Made by a program: the position numbers and the translations under genes. Below the pieces are notes generated by a model that was given only the letters and a program-made list of their open reading frames with translations, searched no databases and was not told the origin of the DNA. Shown here one piece after another: positions 23,401-32,214 of a DNA stretch of 64,000 bases. The stretch comes from Nematostella vectensis. Lineage: Eukaryota; Cnidaria; Anthozoa; Actiniaria; Edwardsiidae. Positions within the stretch are counted from its first letter, which is position 1, and every line of letters begins with the position of its first letter. The stretch is from assembly GCF_932526225.1 (NCBI RefSeq), contig NC_064045.1:6370998-6434997 (forward strand), read 5' to 3'.

Positions 23401-25639
23401 CCTTGTATGTGACACTGTCATACCATATCACCAGACTGTGTGGTCGGGACTCATGCATCTTTTCCGTCAAGTACTTGACAAACTCTATCAAGTTATCAAC
23501 TTGGGCTGGCTGTCAAAAATGCAATTCTAATAAGCTTTATGTACCTATTTCAAATACAGTTAGATATGAAGAATCTATGTGTCATAATCTGCAGTGCTTC
23601 ATGGGTTTCAAATAAATAAATAAAATAAGCATACGTAAATAAAAATGCACACAGGTTTATAGCCTACCTTTAGGCTTTGATAGTTTTTCCGGCACGAAAA
23701 CCCAAAAAACACGCAGTTCGCAGATAGCTCGGTCACCATCTTGGATAATGTGCTCCACAGGGGGAGTGGGAAAAAAATTGCAAAAAAATTCCCCTTCCTC
23801 GCTCATTTTTACTCCCCCTCCCCCTGCGGAGCACATTATCCAAGATGGTGGTATGCGAACCCCGTATTTTCGGGGTTTTCGTGCCGGAAAAACTGTCAAA
23901 GCCTACAGGTAGGCTAACAGGTTCAGGAAGCTTTAGCACTCTAACACTATTTATGTGCCTCTAAACATTCACACTGTGTTGGGAGACCAGGATTCAGCTA
24001 TCTAAATGTTATTCATGGACCTGTGCTGGTTATGATACAATGATTCACATTTACAACCTCAATTGAAATAGAAATAGTAGTGCCTAAGCACTCTTGTCAA
24101 TACTACTACTGCTTGGAAATAAACTGGTACCTCATGCAACAACAATCATGATAAAAAATTGACTGGGTGCTATTAGCTTTATTCATTTATTTGATAATAA
24201 ATTACACAGAAATAAAGCTGCAAAAAGTTTGACTTTACCAGGGGACACCTACCTGGATTGGATTTTCAATATTTACAAGCCATCCATCAAAGTTGTAATA
24301 ATCCGCCATCTTGACGAGTTGATCAGCAAGTGCATGTACAGAATGTTCATTCTCTAAGAACTCACAGCATCTCGCAGCCCCATCATCCCACTCAGTGATA
24401 ATTGTTCCCAATACTGGAACACTATTGGTATGAGCAGCATTGGTCCAGCATGGGGGAGGAATAGTGATGAAGTGATGACTAAAGTAGACGAAAATGTCTA
24501 TCAAGTTCCAGTGGTAGAAACGATAACATTCTCTTGACACACAGCCTTGAACAAACCTATAAAAATTGCCATCAAAGTTTATTATAGGTATGAGAAGCTG
24601 CTATTTACTATTAGCTATTACTGCTGAAATATCAAGGACACAACGTCACTTTATAACAATCAACATAATCATGAATTTTATGGTAAGTACAGTATTGCAA
24701 TCATCATCAGCTTTATTGTATTTATATCATATTCATCATAACTATTATCTCTTTTAGCGTCATTCCTATATCAATACCACTGTAATCAGAATTAAAACCA
24801 TTGCCAACAGCAGCATCTGCATTATCGTAATCAAAATTTTAACCATGTGGTCCTAGTGATTATCACCATCAAATTATCTTAATCACCATCACCATCATGG
24901 CCATTGTCATTATCTCTCTCCTATGCAACATCCACTCAAGGGCTAAGTAATTTAGTCTCTTATTTAAGTATGCATAAATCATATGCTGACCTCTCTTACA
25001 GTATAAAGTTGATAAGAGTACAAGTTCCGGAAGTAAACTGATAAAGTTCATTCTTAACATTCATTTTAATACTCACCTATCATCTATGTATCCTCCTTTC
25101 ATATCATGACACACAAGTGTCCTGGGATGATCACCAAGTCCTTGATATCCCTCTGGCAGGTGCACATTGGCTACATTAAATGAGTCAAACCCTCGTGTCC
25201 AGTGCAAGGCTTCATCGAGTGTCGTAAGAGGTCTCGTTACAGGCGTTCCTGTCTCCTCGTCAAAACATCGAGGAATCGGCTCAGTCATTGAACTTATTCT
25301 TCCTAAAAACACTTTCTTTGTTGATTGATTTTCGGCTTGGCTCTCCCCTCTCATACTTTTATGATCTTTATCCTCAAATTTAAAGTCAAGATTTCTTTCT
25401 TTTTCTTCACTTTTTAGTTTCATTGCTGTTGGACTTGAATTTTCCACTGAGCTTTGTTCATTTTGCACATCATGATAAAATCGTTTAATTCTAGCTTCAT
25501 TCAAGTCTAGCCGACTTTCTGGTTTATCTGTAGTCTCAGAACGCTTTTTATTTGTCCTGTGACTCCTCCAGAAATACAATAGAGCAACAAGGCCGGCTAC
25601 AACAGTCGTGATTACAACAACTGTCGTCTCATCCGCCAT
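11413..25639 (-). CDS. ENGASE: Endo-beta-N-acetylglucosaminidase, GH85, with N-terminal membrane-anchor-like segment, complete
   Basis: ENGASE cleaves the GlcNAc-GlcNAc bond of the N-glycan core and is cytosolic in mammals, releasing oligomannose glycans from misfolded proteins. Twelve exons, minus strand: 25077-25639, 24253-24556, 23361-23509, 21686-21860, 20798-20901, 20166-20277, 19089-19300, 17376-17530, 16923-17145, 15444-15532, 12048-12091, 11413-11766. They sum to 2484 bases, 827 residues, phases consistent throughout. Residues 5-23 (TTVVVITTVVAGLVALLYF) form a hydrophobic helix followed by basic residues; then a low-complexity linker. GH85 hallmarks: HDMKGGYIDDR, the catalytic pair in FDGWLVNIEN (Asn283, Glu285), DVYVGVDVFGR, ALFAPGWV and IPFVTSFCRGLG. 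The C-terminal part has the galactose-binding-like and fibronectin-like regions, including LHLGEIK. The start ATG is in a strong context (AAGATGGCGG); an upstream in-frame ATG at 25708 is less likely. Introns 3, 7 and 10 hold large tandem arrays. Confidence 0.95.
12181..15459. repeat. About 110-copy, 29-30 bp minisatellite in ENGASE intron 10, carrying the exon 10 donor
   Basis: The units on the plus strand share GAACAGTACCTTTATTTGAT plus TGGCTA and a variable T-rich spacer. On the minus strand each reads AGCCAATCAAATAAAG|GTACTGTTC, which is exactly the last 16 bases of exon 10 plus its 5' splice site. The exon-proximal units (about 15240-15440) are almost identical. Those at the distal end (12181-12300) are the most diverged (GGTACC, GGTTGG variants). 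A block of about 248 bp near 14120 is repeated near 14368, so there is also higher-order duplication. Confidence 0.95.
15588..16115. mobile_element. MITE with about 70-bp inverted arms in ENGASE intron 9
   Basis: The left arm begins TTAAGAGGCG at 15588 and the right arm ends CGCCTCTTAA at 16115. Both contain TCGAGAAAAGTTGGAAATTG in opposite orientation and a GTTACTTT block. TTAA at both ends may be a target-site duplication of piggyBac type. No transposase is seen. Confidence 0.65.
16193..16405. mobile_element. Imperfect foldback sequence in ENGASE intron 9
   Basis: Arms of about 75 bases are mirrored: CTTGGGGGAACA, GACAAT, CTTTTGTC and TTGTTATTCATG on the left appear in reverse complement on the right. 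Several mismatches suggest an old foldback element. Confidence 0.5.
17521..18020. repeat. Tandem array at the 3' splice site of ENGASE exon 8
   Basis: A dimeric unit of about 103 bases alternates a CAGCCTAAGACGAAGTAATC half and a CAGTCTAAGCGAAAGTTATC half, about 4-5 times. On the minus strand each half carries CTTAG|GCTGATTG or CTTAG|ACTGATTG. This copies the exon 8 acceptor (GTCTTAG|GCTGATTG) and its first coding bases. Confidence 0.85.
18040..18314. mobile_element. MITE with about 40-bp inverted ends in ENGASE intron 7
   Basis: The left end GGACTCGCGCTAAGAGATCA is matched by the right end, read on the minus strand as GGTCTTGCGCTTAGAGATCA. Both continue with CGTGAC and GGTGGCAAA. Not coding. 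Confidence 0.7.
18510..18899. mobile_element. MITE, 'GACCCTGTCC' type, in ENGASE intron 7
   Basis: The left terminus is TTAGACCCTGTCCAGACGCA, with CGTTTGAAAACG just inside. The right terminus, read on the minus strand, is TAAGACCCCGTCCCAATG, followed by CGTTTGAAAACGC. Internal CGTTTTCG motifs are typical of the widespread hAT-like MITEs with GACCCTGTCC-type ends. Overlapping open frames have no protein similarity I recognise. Confidence 0.6.
19360..19586. mobile_element. MITE family A, copy 1 (ENGASE intron 6)
   Basis: It shares the internal blocks GGCCATCCGCTCTAAATTAT and GGAATATTTTTCGCG...CCGTTAAAAATCATC with the three other copies (26059, 33436, 55569). The right end is CAATGCCGCTTTAA. 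The left inverted end is degenerate (TTAACTTCCGG). Confidence 0.7.
20377..20768. mobile_element. Probable MITE rich in 'AATAAGCGCC' motifs (ENGASE intron 5)
   Basis: The left part reads TTGAATAAGCCCCTGGGGC. The right part contains GGCGCTTATTCAAG and GGCGCTTATTAA, the opposite orientation, so the ends are loosely inverted. A perfect 19-bp-arm palindrome (20472-20513; AGTAGTATAAAACTGATAT and its complement) lies inside. End points are approximate. Confidence 0.4.
22200..23375. repeat. Minisatellite in ENGASE intron 3 carrying the exon 3 donor
   Basis: Units of about 35-42 bases share ACCTGTTTGACTGGTT, CAGCCCATTG and TTTTCCTAGT. The last unit runs into exon 3 itself: TATACCTGTTTGACTGGTTG on the plus strand is AACCAGTCAAACAG|GTATA on the minus strand, the real exon end and donor. 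Units near the exon have GAGCTCATTG, matching exon codons further in. The array is interrupted by a MITE at 22661-23002. Confidence 0.88.
22661..23002. mobile_element. Harbinger-like MITE inserted in the ENGASE intron 3 array
   Basis: The ends are GGGGCTTAAACTTCAGCCCG on the left and, on the minus strand, GGGGCCGATTACATGATTAA...TTTCAGCCCG on the right. The flanks are TTA on both sides (22658-22660, 23003-23005), a 3-bp target duplication of PIF/Harbinger type. Removing the element restores a normal array unit (GTTATCTTAGTACTC). The interior has several AGCCCGGGCTG palindromes. Confidence 0.8.
23660..23916. mobile_element. Foldback MITE, about 95-bp arms, ENGASE intron 2
   Basis: The left arm contains TAGCCTACCTTTAGGCTTTG, TTTTTCCGGCACGAAAACCC and CATCTTGGATAATGTGCTCC. 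The right arm mirrors all three. The spacer is a purine/pyrimidine-rich stretch around GGGGGAGTGGG. Near-symmetrical over the whole 257 bases. Confidence 0.8.
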
Positions 25640-25643
25640 CTTG
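25632..25643 (-). promoter_or_regulatory. TISU/YY1-like element over the ENGASE start codon
   Basis: On the minus strand the start context is CAAGATGGCGGA. It agrees with the TISU consensus SAASATGGCGGC in 11 of 12 positions and with a YY1 core AAGATGGCGG. Such elements drive initiation from very short 5' UTRs. The match supports this ATG as the start; activity is inferred. Confidence 0.4.
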
Positions 25644-26058
25644 TTGTACGCTAAATCCACAGGGAGCCCAACGACATAAAGAGCTGATTCCCATGATCCA
25701 TTGCACATATTTAAAACTTGTTCTATTTCAGTAGGGAGTTGTCACAACTCCCTAATTTTAGCGATCCGCGGAATCTCGAGCTTGCCTTCAATGTGCGCCC
25801 AACCTTAAATTGACCCTCCACCAATCAGAACACTTTCCAAAGTCCCGTTCCGATTCCGATATTGCCAGTCAAATTTTTCACCGTCTACCTCCATTACAAT
25901 GATCACCTGTCTTGTTATTTCACGTCATTAATGTTTTCAAAGCTTGGTGAAATTAGTATAATCAGAGCCGCATAAAACGCCTATAGGAGCCAGGGGAAAT
26001 GACAAGTAAAGGCGCTGTCACACGCACACATTTTTACGTCCGTTACTGCACTGATAAT

Positions 26059-26310
26059 TAAGGCCGCATTATCACCAGTTTACTTCCGGTCGATTACGTG
26101 ACAATCTCCGATGCTTTTTAGCGGAAAACGCGAAAAATATTTCAAAATATTGAAAGCAATGTGTTTATTGAAAGTTTCTTTGAGGATGTGATTGATAATT
26201 TAGAGCGGATGGCTTGTTTAATATTTCGGATTTTAATAGATTCTTTTGTCTTTTAACAGTTGAGGTTTCCGTCGGACCTCCTGAAGTAAACTGGTGACAA
26301 TTCGGCTTCA
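26059..26310. mobile_element. MITE family A, copy 2
   Basis: The ends are TAAGGCCGCATTATCACCAG and, on the minus strand, TGAAGCCGAATTGTCACCAG, both followed by TTTAC. It contains the family blocks TAATTTAGAGCGGATGGC and GATTTTTAACGG-like sequence in the opposite orientation to copy 4. Just upstream of the ENGASE gene. Confidence 0.75.
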
Positions 26311-26399
26311 ATGTTTAATTATTCTTGTTGTTAGTGGGGCTCCCGAGGGTGGAGTCGGAGATTCAGCCGTAGTAACACTCATCCTCCAGAGCCGTAGTA

Positions 26400-26870
26400 A
26401 GCCTCAAAATATTGCCTTTAGAAGACAAAGTCAACAACAACGACATTTCGGCAGGCCAATACCTGCCTTCTTCAGGTTATAAATTAGTTACAGTTGCAGT
26501 ATATGTACAAAGTTCATTGATGTTTAACTAACAAAAGATAAAAATAGTAATTGAGTAAGGAGTAACCTAAGGAAGATAGTGGATGATGGTTAAAAAAGTG
26601 GTGTGGATTACTAAACGGGATCTTCACGCCGGTTGAGACCACTGGGTTCAAGAGTGCCAGCGTGGCTTCTCTTGCTTTGCGGATGGAGTCGCGGTTGTTT
26701 GTTAAATTTTTAATAGGTATGAGCTCTATGTCAGAAGCGGAGGGTTAGGTTTTAGAAAGTGTTCAGCGGCGTGGGTTGGTACAGTTGTTTGTTAAAGCGT
26801 TGTTTTAATTTGCGTTTAGTTTTCCCAATATATTGAAGGTTATAGGTCGTGTTTTACCTGTAGCTTGTTA
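26400..26870 (-). mobile_element. Degenerate Penelope-like retroelement, GIY-YIG endonuclease end
   Basis: Two conserved pieces of the C-terminal GIY-YIG endonuclease of Penelope-like elements are readable on the minus strand in different frames. They are NLQYIGKTKRKLKQRFNKQL (around 26776-26838) and IPIKNLTNN..RDSIRKAREATLALLNPV (around 26640-26720). Stops and frameshifts separate them. Downstream, CCTGAAGAAGGCAGG and CGAAATGTCG resemble the usual 3' tail of such elements. No reverse transcriptase is present. Confidence 0.6.
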
Positions 26871-26889
26871 GGCCAACACGACCAGAGAC

Positions 26890-27345
26890 GCTACAAATAT
26901 TGGGGGGGCACAGTCACGCCCCTACTGGTCATTTCCTTATAATTTTTGACAATATTCGGGGGGGGGGGCCACAGTCACGCCCCTACTGGTCATTTTCTTA
27001 TAATTTTTGACAATATTGGGGGGCAAAGCCACGCCCCTACTGGCCATTTCCTTATATTTTTTTACAATATTGGGGGGGGCACAGCCACGCCCCTACTGGT
27101 CATTTCCTTATAATTTTTGACAATATTGAGGGGGGGCACAGTCACGCCCCTACTGGTCATTTCCTTATAATTTTTGACAATATTTGGGAGGGGCACAGTC
27201 ACGCCCCTACTGGTCATTTCCTTATAATTTTTGACAATATTGGGGGGGGGGGGGGGCACAGTCACGCCCCTACTGGTCATTTCCTTATAATTTTTGACAA
27301 TATTGGGGGGCACAGCCACGCCCCTACTGGTCGTTTTCTTTTTTG
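26890..27345. repeat. About 57-bp satellite, eight copies
   Basis: Each unit contains a G-run of 5-15 bases, GGCACAGTCACGCCCCTACT, GGTCATTTCCTTATAA and TTTTTGACAATATT. The length of the G-run is the main difference between units (15 G at 27242-27256). Intergenic, upstream of ENGASE. The translated frame (TSRGVTVPPPNIVKNYKEM repeats) has no support as a gene. Confidence 0.9.
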
Positions 27346-27784
27346 TCATTGGGGCACGGGCCCCCGCTGCCCTAGCCCCATCTCCTGTGACCTGACTTAT
27401 TATCAAGCTACACAACCACTGCTAGAAACATTTCCGACATCGCATTCGAAAGATTAAATCTTAAGATTTCATTGGAGCATTATTGTAAAGAAAAAATCGA
27501 GTGCGTTGGCCGAGAATTGAACACTTCCAGCGATGAAACGTTGTTTGGTAGCTCTAAGTTTAATGCAGTAAAAGAGAGGTTGTACCACGCATTAAAACGG
27601 GAGACTGTTGATATGTTTGTCTTTCGTCATGAAGCTTACGAATTCGTTTCTTTTTTTTTTTATTGCGGAAGCAGAGTTTTTAGATAGCTTTGACAAAGAG
27701 AGTATCGATTTTGTAATTGGCAAAACTTGTACATCACGTGATTTGACGACCAAGTAGTAACGTTTCGAATTTTTAGGTCTTCTA

Positions 27785-27893
27785 CACAGGCGCGTACACA
27801 GAGGGCGCACCCCCTTTTCAATATGATACCAATCACTGCGCATCCTCCCCCCCCCCCCCCCACCCTCGGGCAATCCTGGGAACGCGCCTGAAT
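27785..27893. mobile_element. Short MITE-like element with 'AGGCGCGT' ends
   Basis: CAGGCGCGTACACAGAGGG on the left is opposed by GGAACGCGCCTGAATG on the right, giving short inverted termini around a 15-base C-run (about 27847-27861). This resembles non-autonomous invertebrate elements, but the copy is small. Confidence 0.4.
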
Positions 27894-30587
27894 GACGCGT
27901 TTTCGGCGAAACGAATGCCAGATACGTTTAAATCCATGGTAGTGTGGACAGCCCTATTACGGACCTTAAGCAACGACGACAGGAGAAAACAATGTTATCT
28001 GATTCAGAATTCAATAGCAGCACGTAAAAATGCGTTCTGTCTAATAGATTTCAGCCGTTTTAAACCAAGCAATGACGTGAAAAAAACAAACTTTCATGGT
28101 CAATTGAGGACACGCATGTTTGCATTGTAAACTTCTCTAACTAGGTTTGCTACTGTAGAAATAATGCTCTTAGATTATTTTTATTCCTCTCTGACTATAA
28201 TGTTTTGCTTATAACATTGCAATTAAAGTGGAACTGATCGCCAAGCGCGAACGCTTTTTTTTTCGATCTCGTTGTCCTAGCCGTCGTCGTCGTCTTAAAA
28301 GGGGCGACGATCGAATTAGTTTTATACAATGTCACTCGTAAGTTGCGCGCTCTGATTGGTCAAGGGTCCATGTAAGGACACACCTACGCTTGGCTTCAGC
28401 ATGCGCGCGCGGTTCCCAAAACTAAATTGTAAAGTAAAAAAATATTGTTGTATAAAACAAATAGATATCATTTTTTTGTGCGTCTGGTCAAGTTGCGTGA
28501 CTGTTGCCTATGGCTGCGATAGGAATAAATAAACACATTAGATATACTGTGACGTCTTTCTGTGCATCTGTATGTTAGAGGACAGATGCACGCAAGAACG
28601 ATATTTATTTGTTAAATAGCAAAAAGGACACAACAGAACTTTGAAATGCTACTCCAACTACTTTTCTATAATCGACTTAAAGTCATTATTTAGCAGGAGG
28701 AAGGTCTACTATGTTTGGGGGGATTTTTTTAGTTCCGATTTGGGGAAGAAGATAAAATACCAGGGTCTATGGGAGCACCTATTTTTTTAACAGGCATTCT
28801 GATCGATTTCCAAGCCTAAAAGTCGAGAATCTCAAAAGTTTCTGGGGAGAACCCAATTTCTTTGAGAGGGAGTAGCTTTTTTCCCTTATCCTGCTTAGGC
28901 TTTTAGATGTATTTTTCTTATTCTTTGTTTCTACATCACGTTTATTATACGTCAAGTTTATTATATATACTGTAAGATATTGTACAGGGACCATTTGTCC
29001 CGCAAATAGGACGAGCTAATATAGACGGGACAGACGTTATTAAGCGCAGTTATTTATTTTGAACATGAATAAGCAAATATTATTTTTAATTCTAAGAACT
29101 TTTAAAGGGTTTCAAAATATAGTGGATATAATAACAGTCGATATAACAAAAAAAAAATACATGTAATTAGATGTATTTTAAGACATGTAATCATTTGGAA
29201 ATAAGGTGATGCAACTAAATTTGTATCTCTACAGATAATGGTCTTTAATTGTAAATATGTAATTTAACAATTCGAATAAGAGCACACGTTGTGTTTTAAT
29301 TCTTGGTTAATTAAAAACTTTTATTTGGGTGTCATTATGACAACGTTTTCGGGTTATGATTTTGTGAAAAGAGAATGTTATAACTACTAGAAATTTGAAT
29401 TATCAAGAAAATTTTCACCGTACTCCATTGATAAATTAAATGGCGTTTCACCCAAGTTACCATGAAATTGTTCTACTTTTAATTAAGCGTAACTTAAAAG
29501 TCCTCAACGGTTTTGGCGGTAACACAATCAACTTATGAGTACTAAATCGGTATTGTCCAAATATCCCCTGCATTTTTATTATTAGTTTGCCAATTGCTTT
29601 TCCTGTGCAACTAACATGTTGTATTGTTTGCGTCGATTTGAGGTGCTTAACATTTTTCAAAGTTTGAATTATAAGAATTTTTGTGGTCTGCAATTTAGTT
29701 TTTTTTACAGTGAGTTTTTAATCCTTGTAAACACACCCGACATGACACCATTTTCATATCCGTTATAGCAAGTTTGGGTAACAAGTAGTAATTATTTCGT
29801 TTAGCCGCCTATCTACTCATTCATATGCATAAATGCTTGGAACTTTACCAGCCATTGAAGTTTTCTTTTCACCTGCCTCACAAACAAATTACATAGGAGC
29901 CCCATAGCAGTTACGAAGTGGAGAGAAAAATCAGGAACACACCTCAAGCAAACTACGTAACCTTAAAAAGGCTAGGACTATTTTGATGTTGCCGTGGACG
30001 CAAGGATAAACAGATCTAAAGGTGAAAACAGATAAGAATAGCCTGTTTTCCAGCTGCTTCACAATTCATAACTTGAGGGTGGAATAGAGAAATAGAAAAA
30101 AAACAATTTCAGTTGCCTTTTAATCTATCAAAGAGCCACAAATGACTTTCTATAGCTACAACAAAAAGCAACTCGTGAGGATGCACCGCCTGCTTTAAGA
30201 AGTACTTTTCAGAAGTCCAGTTGTGAAGTGAGTCCAACGCCAAACCCCTCAATTCACACTCAAAGATTGTTAGCTGATTTTAGAAAAGACAATTGTTGTT
30301 CTTTAAGTCAACACCTGCCGGTGCAATTTTTTTCACAGGACAGGAATTAAAAGAAAAACCAAACAATTAGAAAACATTAAGCACACCGAGGTAAACATGA
30401 TTTAACAATTAACAAAAAGCTTAAAAAACAAATCGCGGTGGTAGAATCGAAGCGAGCGTTTCCTCTCGCGATTGCGTAGGAATACTTAAAAGAAAACTTC
30501 TACAGCGGATTTTTCACAATAAGATTTTCAAGTAAAGACAGACATGTGTTTGCTTGCCTCAGAGAAGAAAAGCAAGTTCTTATAAAG
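27894..30587. other. Intergenic, upstream of the GPCR
   Basis: About 2.7 kb of AT-rich DNA. It includes 28240-28400, with a GTCGTCGTCGTC run and a locally higher GC content. I recognise no coding exon, RNA gene or clear tandem repeat. The promoter of the GPCR must lie at its right end; no TATA box can be assigned with confidence. Confidence 0.35.
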
Positions 30588-31631
30588 ATGTTCGCTTATA
30601 ACTACTCATGCTATTACTTCACTGAATGGGTCCAGTACGGTCAGCTTACCTACTCTCAATTCGCCGTCGTCGCTTTCCTAAATGGCATAACTATTTTACC
30701 CGCCATTATTCTGAATGGTTTAATTCTTGTCTCGATATGGCGAACACCAGCGCTTCACACGCCAGCCATGGCTTTGGTGTTCAACCTGGCCATTTCCGAT
30801 TTCTTCGTAGGTTTTTTGGCACAGCCTGTGATGATGGCATGGTTCGCAGTGGAGCTGAAAGCGACTGAGATGCAATCAACCTATTGCTACATGTCTATAA
30901 CCATGATCGTTTCCTCCACTTTTTTTTCGTGTTCCTCATTCTTCGTGGTGACTGCAATAGCTGTGGACAGGTTCTTGGCTTTGTATTACCATCTTCGTTA
31001 CCCTACCATCATGACCATGAGAAAAGCAGTTGCTGTATCTCTAGTCACTTGGTTTGCCTCGCTTTTCGTCATTGCTTTGCGATTGACTGTGGGGACCAAG
31101 TACAGAGCGGTCTTCAGCGTGTTCAACAGCTCTCTCGTAGCTACATGCGAGTTAGTTGTTCTCTTCAGCTATTTCAAGATCTATAGAATTCTAAGAAAAC
31201 ACCAAAAGCAAATCCATTCAGCGAATATTGGTTTAGAATTAACACTCGCAAGTCCTGACTCAACAGAAGAATCCATTTCTCAGACATCACTCACACAGCC
31301 ACAGAAAAGTATTCGACAGTACAGAAAATCTATTATTAGTTCATTCTACATCTACTTTGCGTTTATCCTATGCTATTTTCCCGCCATCTGCGTTTTGATT
31401 TACTACTCCGCCACCGATGACCACCGCGTTTCGGCGTATTTCACAAAGATCGCATTCTGTATCCTTGTGATTAACTCTGCCATCAATCCCGGGATCTATT
31501 GCTGGAAGATGAGAGAGCTTCGTAACGCGGTCCGCCAAACTCTTATAAGATTGAGGGGGATTACAGGGCTCAAAACACAGAGGAAATTCTTTCCTAAACG
31601 CGCCGTTAAAGCTGCTTGGACAATGTCTTAA
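30588..31631 (+). CDS. Class A (rhodopsin-family) GPCR, orphan, intronless
   Basis: A seven-transmembrane receptor of 347 residues in one exon. Visible class A positions: N43 in TM1 (ILNGLILV), D71 in TM2 (NLAISDFFVGFLAQP), C100 at the top of TM3, D127-R128-F129 at the end of TM3 (DRY variant), W155 in TM4, P265 in TM6 (FILCYFPAIC; the usual CWxP Trp is replaced) and N300-P301-x-x-Y304 in TM7. A long Ser/Gln-rich third intracellular loop (about 205-245) and a basic C-tail follow. The second extracellular loop is very short and has no cysteine to pair with C100, as in the adenosine/melanocortin/cannabinoid (MECA) group. TM3 lacks the amine-binding aspartate. NYS at 5-7 is a possible N-glycosylation site. 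The frame opens upstream only with GTG, so the ATG at 30588 is taken. Ligand unknown. Confidence 0.85.
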   Translation: MFAYNYSCYYFTEWVQYGQLTYSQFAVVAFLNGITILPAIILNGLILVSIWRTPALHTPAMALVFNLAISDFFVGFLAQPVMMAWFAVELKATEMQSTYCYMSITMIVSSTFFSCSSFFVVTAIAVDRFLALYYHLRYPTIMTMRKAVAVSLVTWFASLFVIALRLTVGTKYRAVFSVFNSSLVATCELVVLFSYFKIYRILRKHQKQIHSANIGLELTLASPDSTEESISQTSLTQPQKSIRQYRKSIISSFYIYFAFILCYFPAICVLIYYSATDDHRVSAYFTKIAFCILVINSAINPGIYCWKMRELRNAVRQTLIRLRGITGLKTQRKFFPKRAVKAAWTMS

Positions 31632-32214
31632 ATGATAATCCCGACGGGTTCATTAATGGTTATTGACAATCAGGAGAGAACAAAAAGTAGCAAGGGACCT
31701 CTTCAAACTTTTTCTGTAAAAATGCTTTATGATAATGTCTTGAAAAAGGTTGTGGACGAATTTTTTAGATGGCAATCCAGACATTTACATAAATCATCAC
31801 ATCGATAATCAGGAAAGAATCAATGCTAGAATAAGAGACTCTAAAAACCCGCCTCTTGCCTCCACAATACTTTTATTGTGAACCTGAAGGATACAAAAAA
31901 TTACAAGGGAATGTCCTAGAAAAAGTTGTCTGTGCAACATAAATAAACACAAGCTTGAAATTGTATGTGAAACCAGAGTCGTTTTTTTTGATGGTTCGAG
32001 CGTTAGCTCTTCGTCGGAGCCAAGAGGATGTTGATTTGTTTCCCTGATTATGCTACGCCTACGCAGACCACCATGTTATTTTGGTCAGCTTGTGTATAGT
32101 TTTTCTAGTCGTATTAACGTCTTATAGGGTATCCCTGACGTATACATAACTCACATTGACAAGCAGGAGAGAACCAATGCTAAAAGAAAAAAAGACTCTG
32201 CGCCGTGCAAGTTA
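31632..32214. other. GPCR 3' flank with degenerate satellite relatives
   Basis: GPCR 3' UTR and flank. Sentences such as GACAATCAGGAGAGAACAA and AATGTCTTGAAAA recur here and again at 32150-32180 and 33170. They look like diverged relatives of the 64-bp array that follows. Confidence 0.4.
31942..31947 (+). terminator. Possible polyadenylation signal of the GPCR gene
   Basis: AATAAA on the plus strand, 311 bases after the GPCR stop codon. It is the first canonical hexamer I noticed downstream; no other evidence. Confidence 0.3.

Noticed and set aside
25641..25708. Upstream in-frame ATG for ENGASE (21 or more extra residues)
   Set aside because: The downstream ATG has the strong AAGATGGCGG context and directly precedes the hydrophobic segment; the extension has no conserved features.
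27062..27415. 117-codon frame with TSRGVTVPPP repeats
   Set aside because: Translation of the intergenic 57-bp satellite; frame depends on the length of poly-G runs.
30546..30587. N-terminal extension of the GPCR
   Set aside because: The extended frame opens with GTG, not a usual animal start; the first ATG is at 30588.
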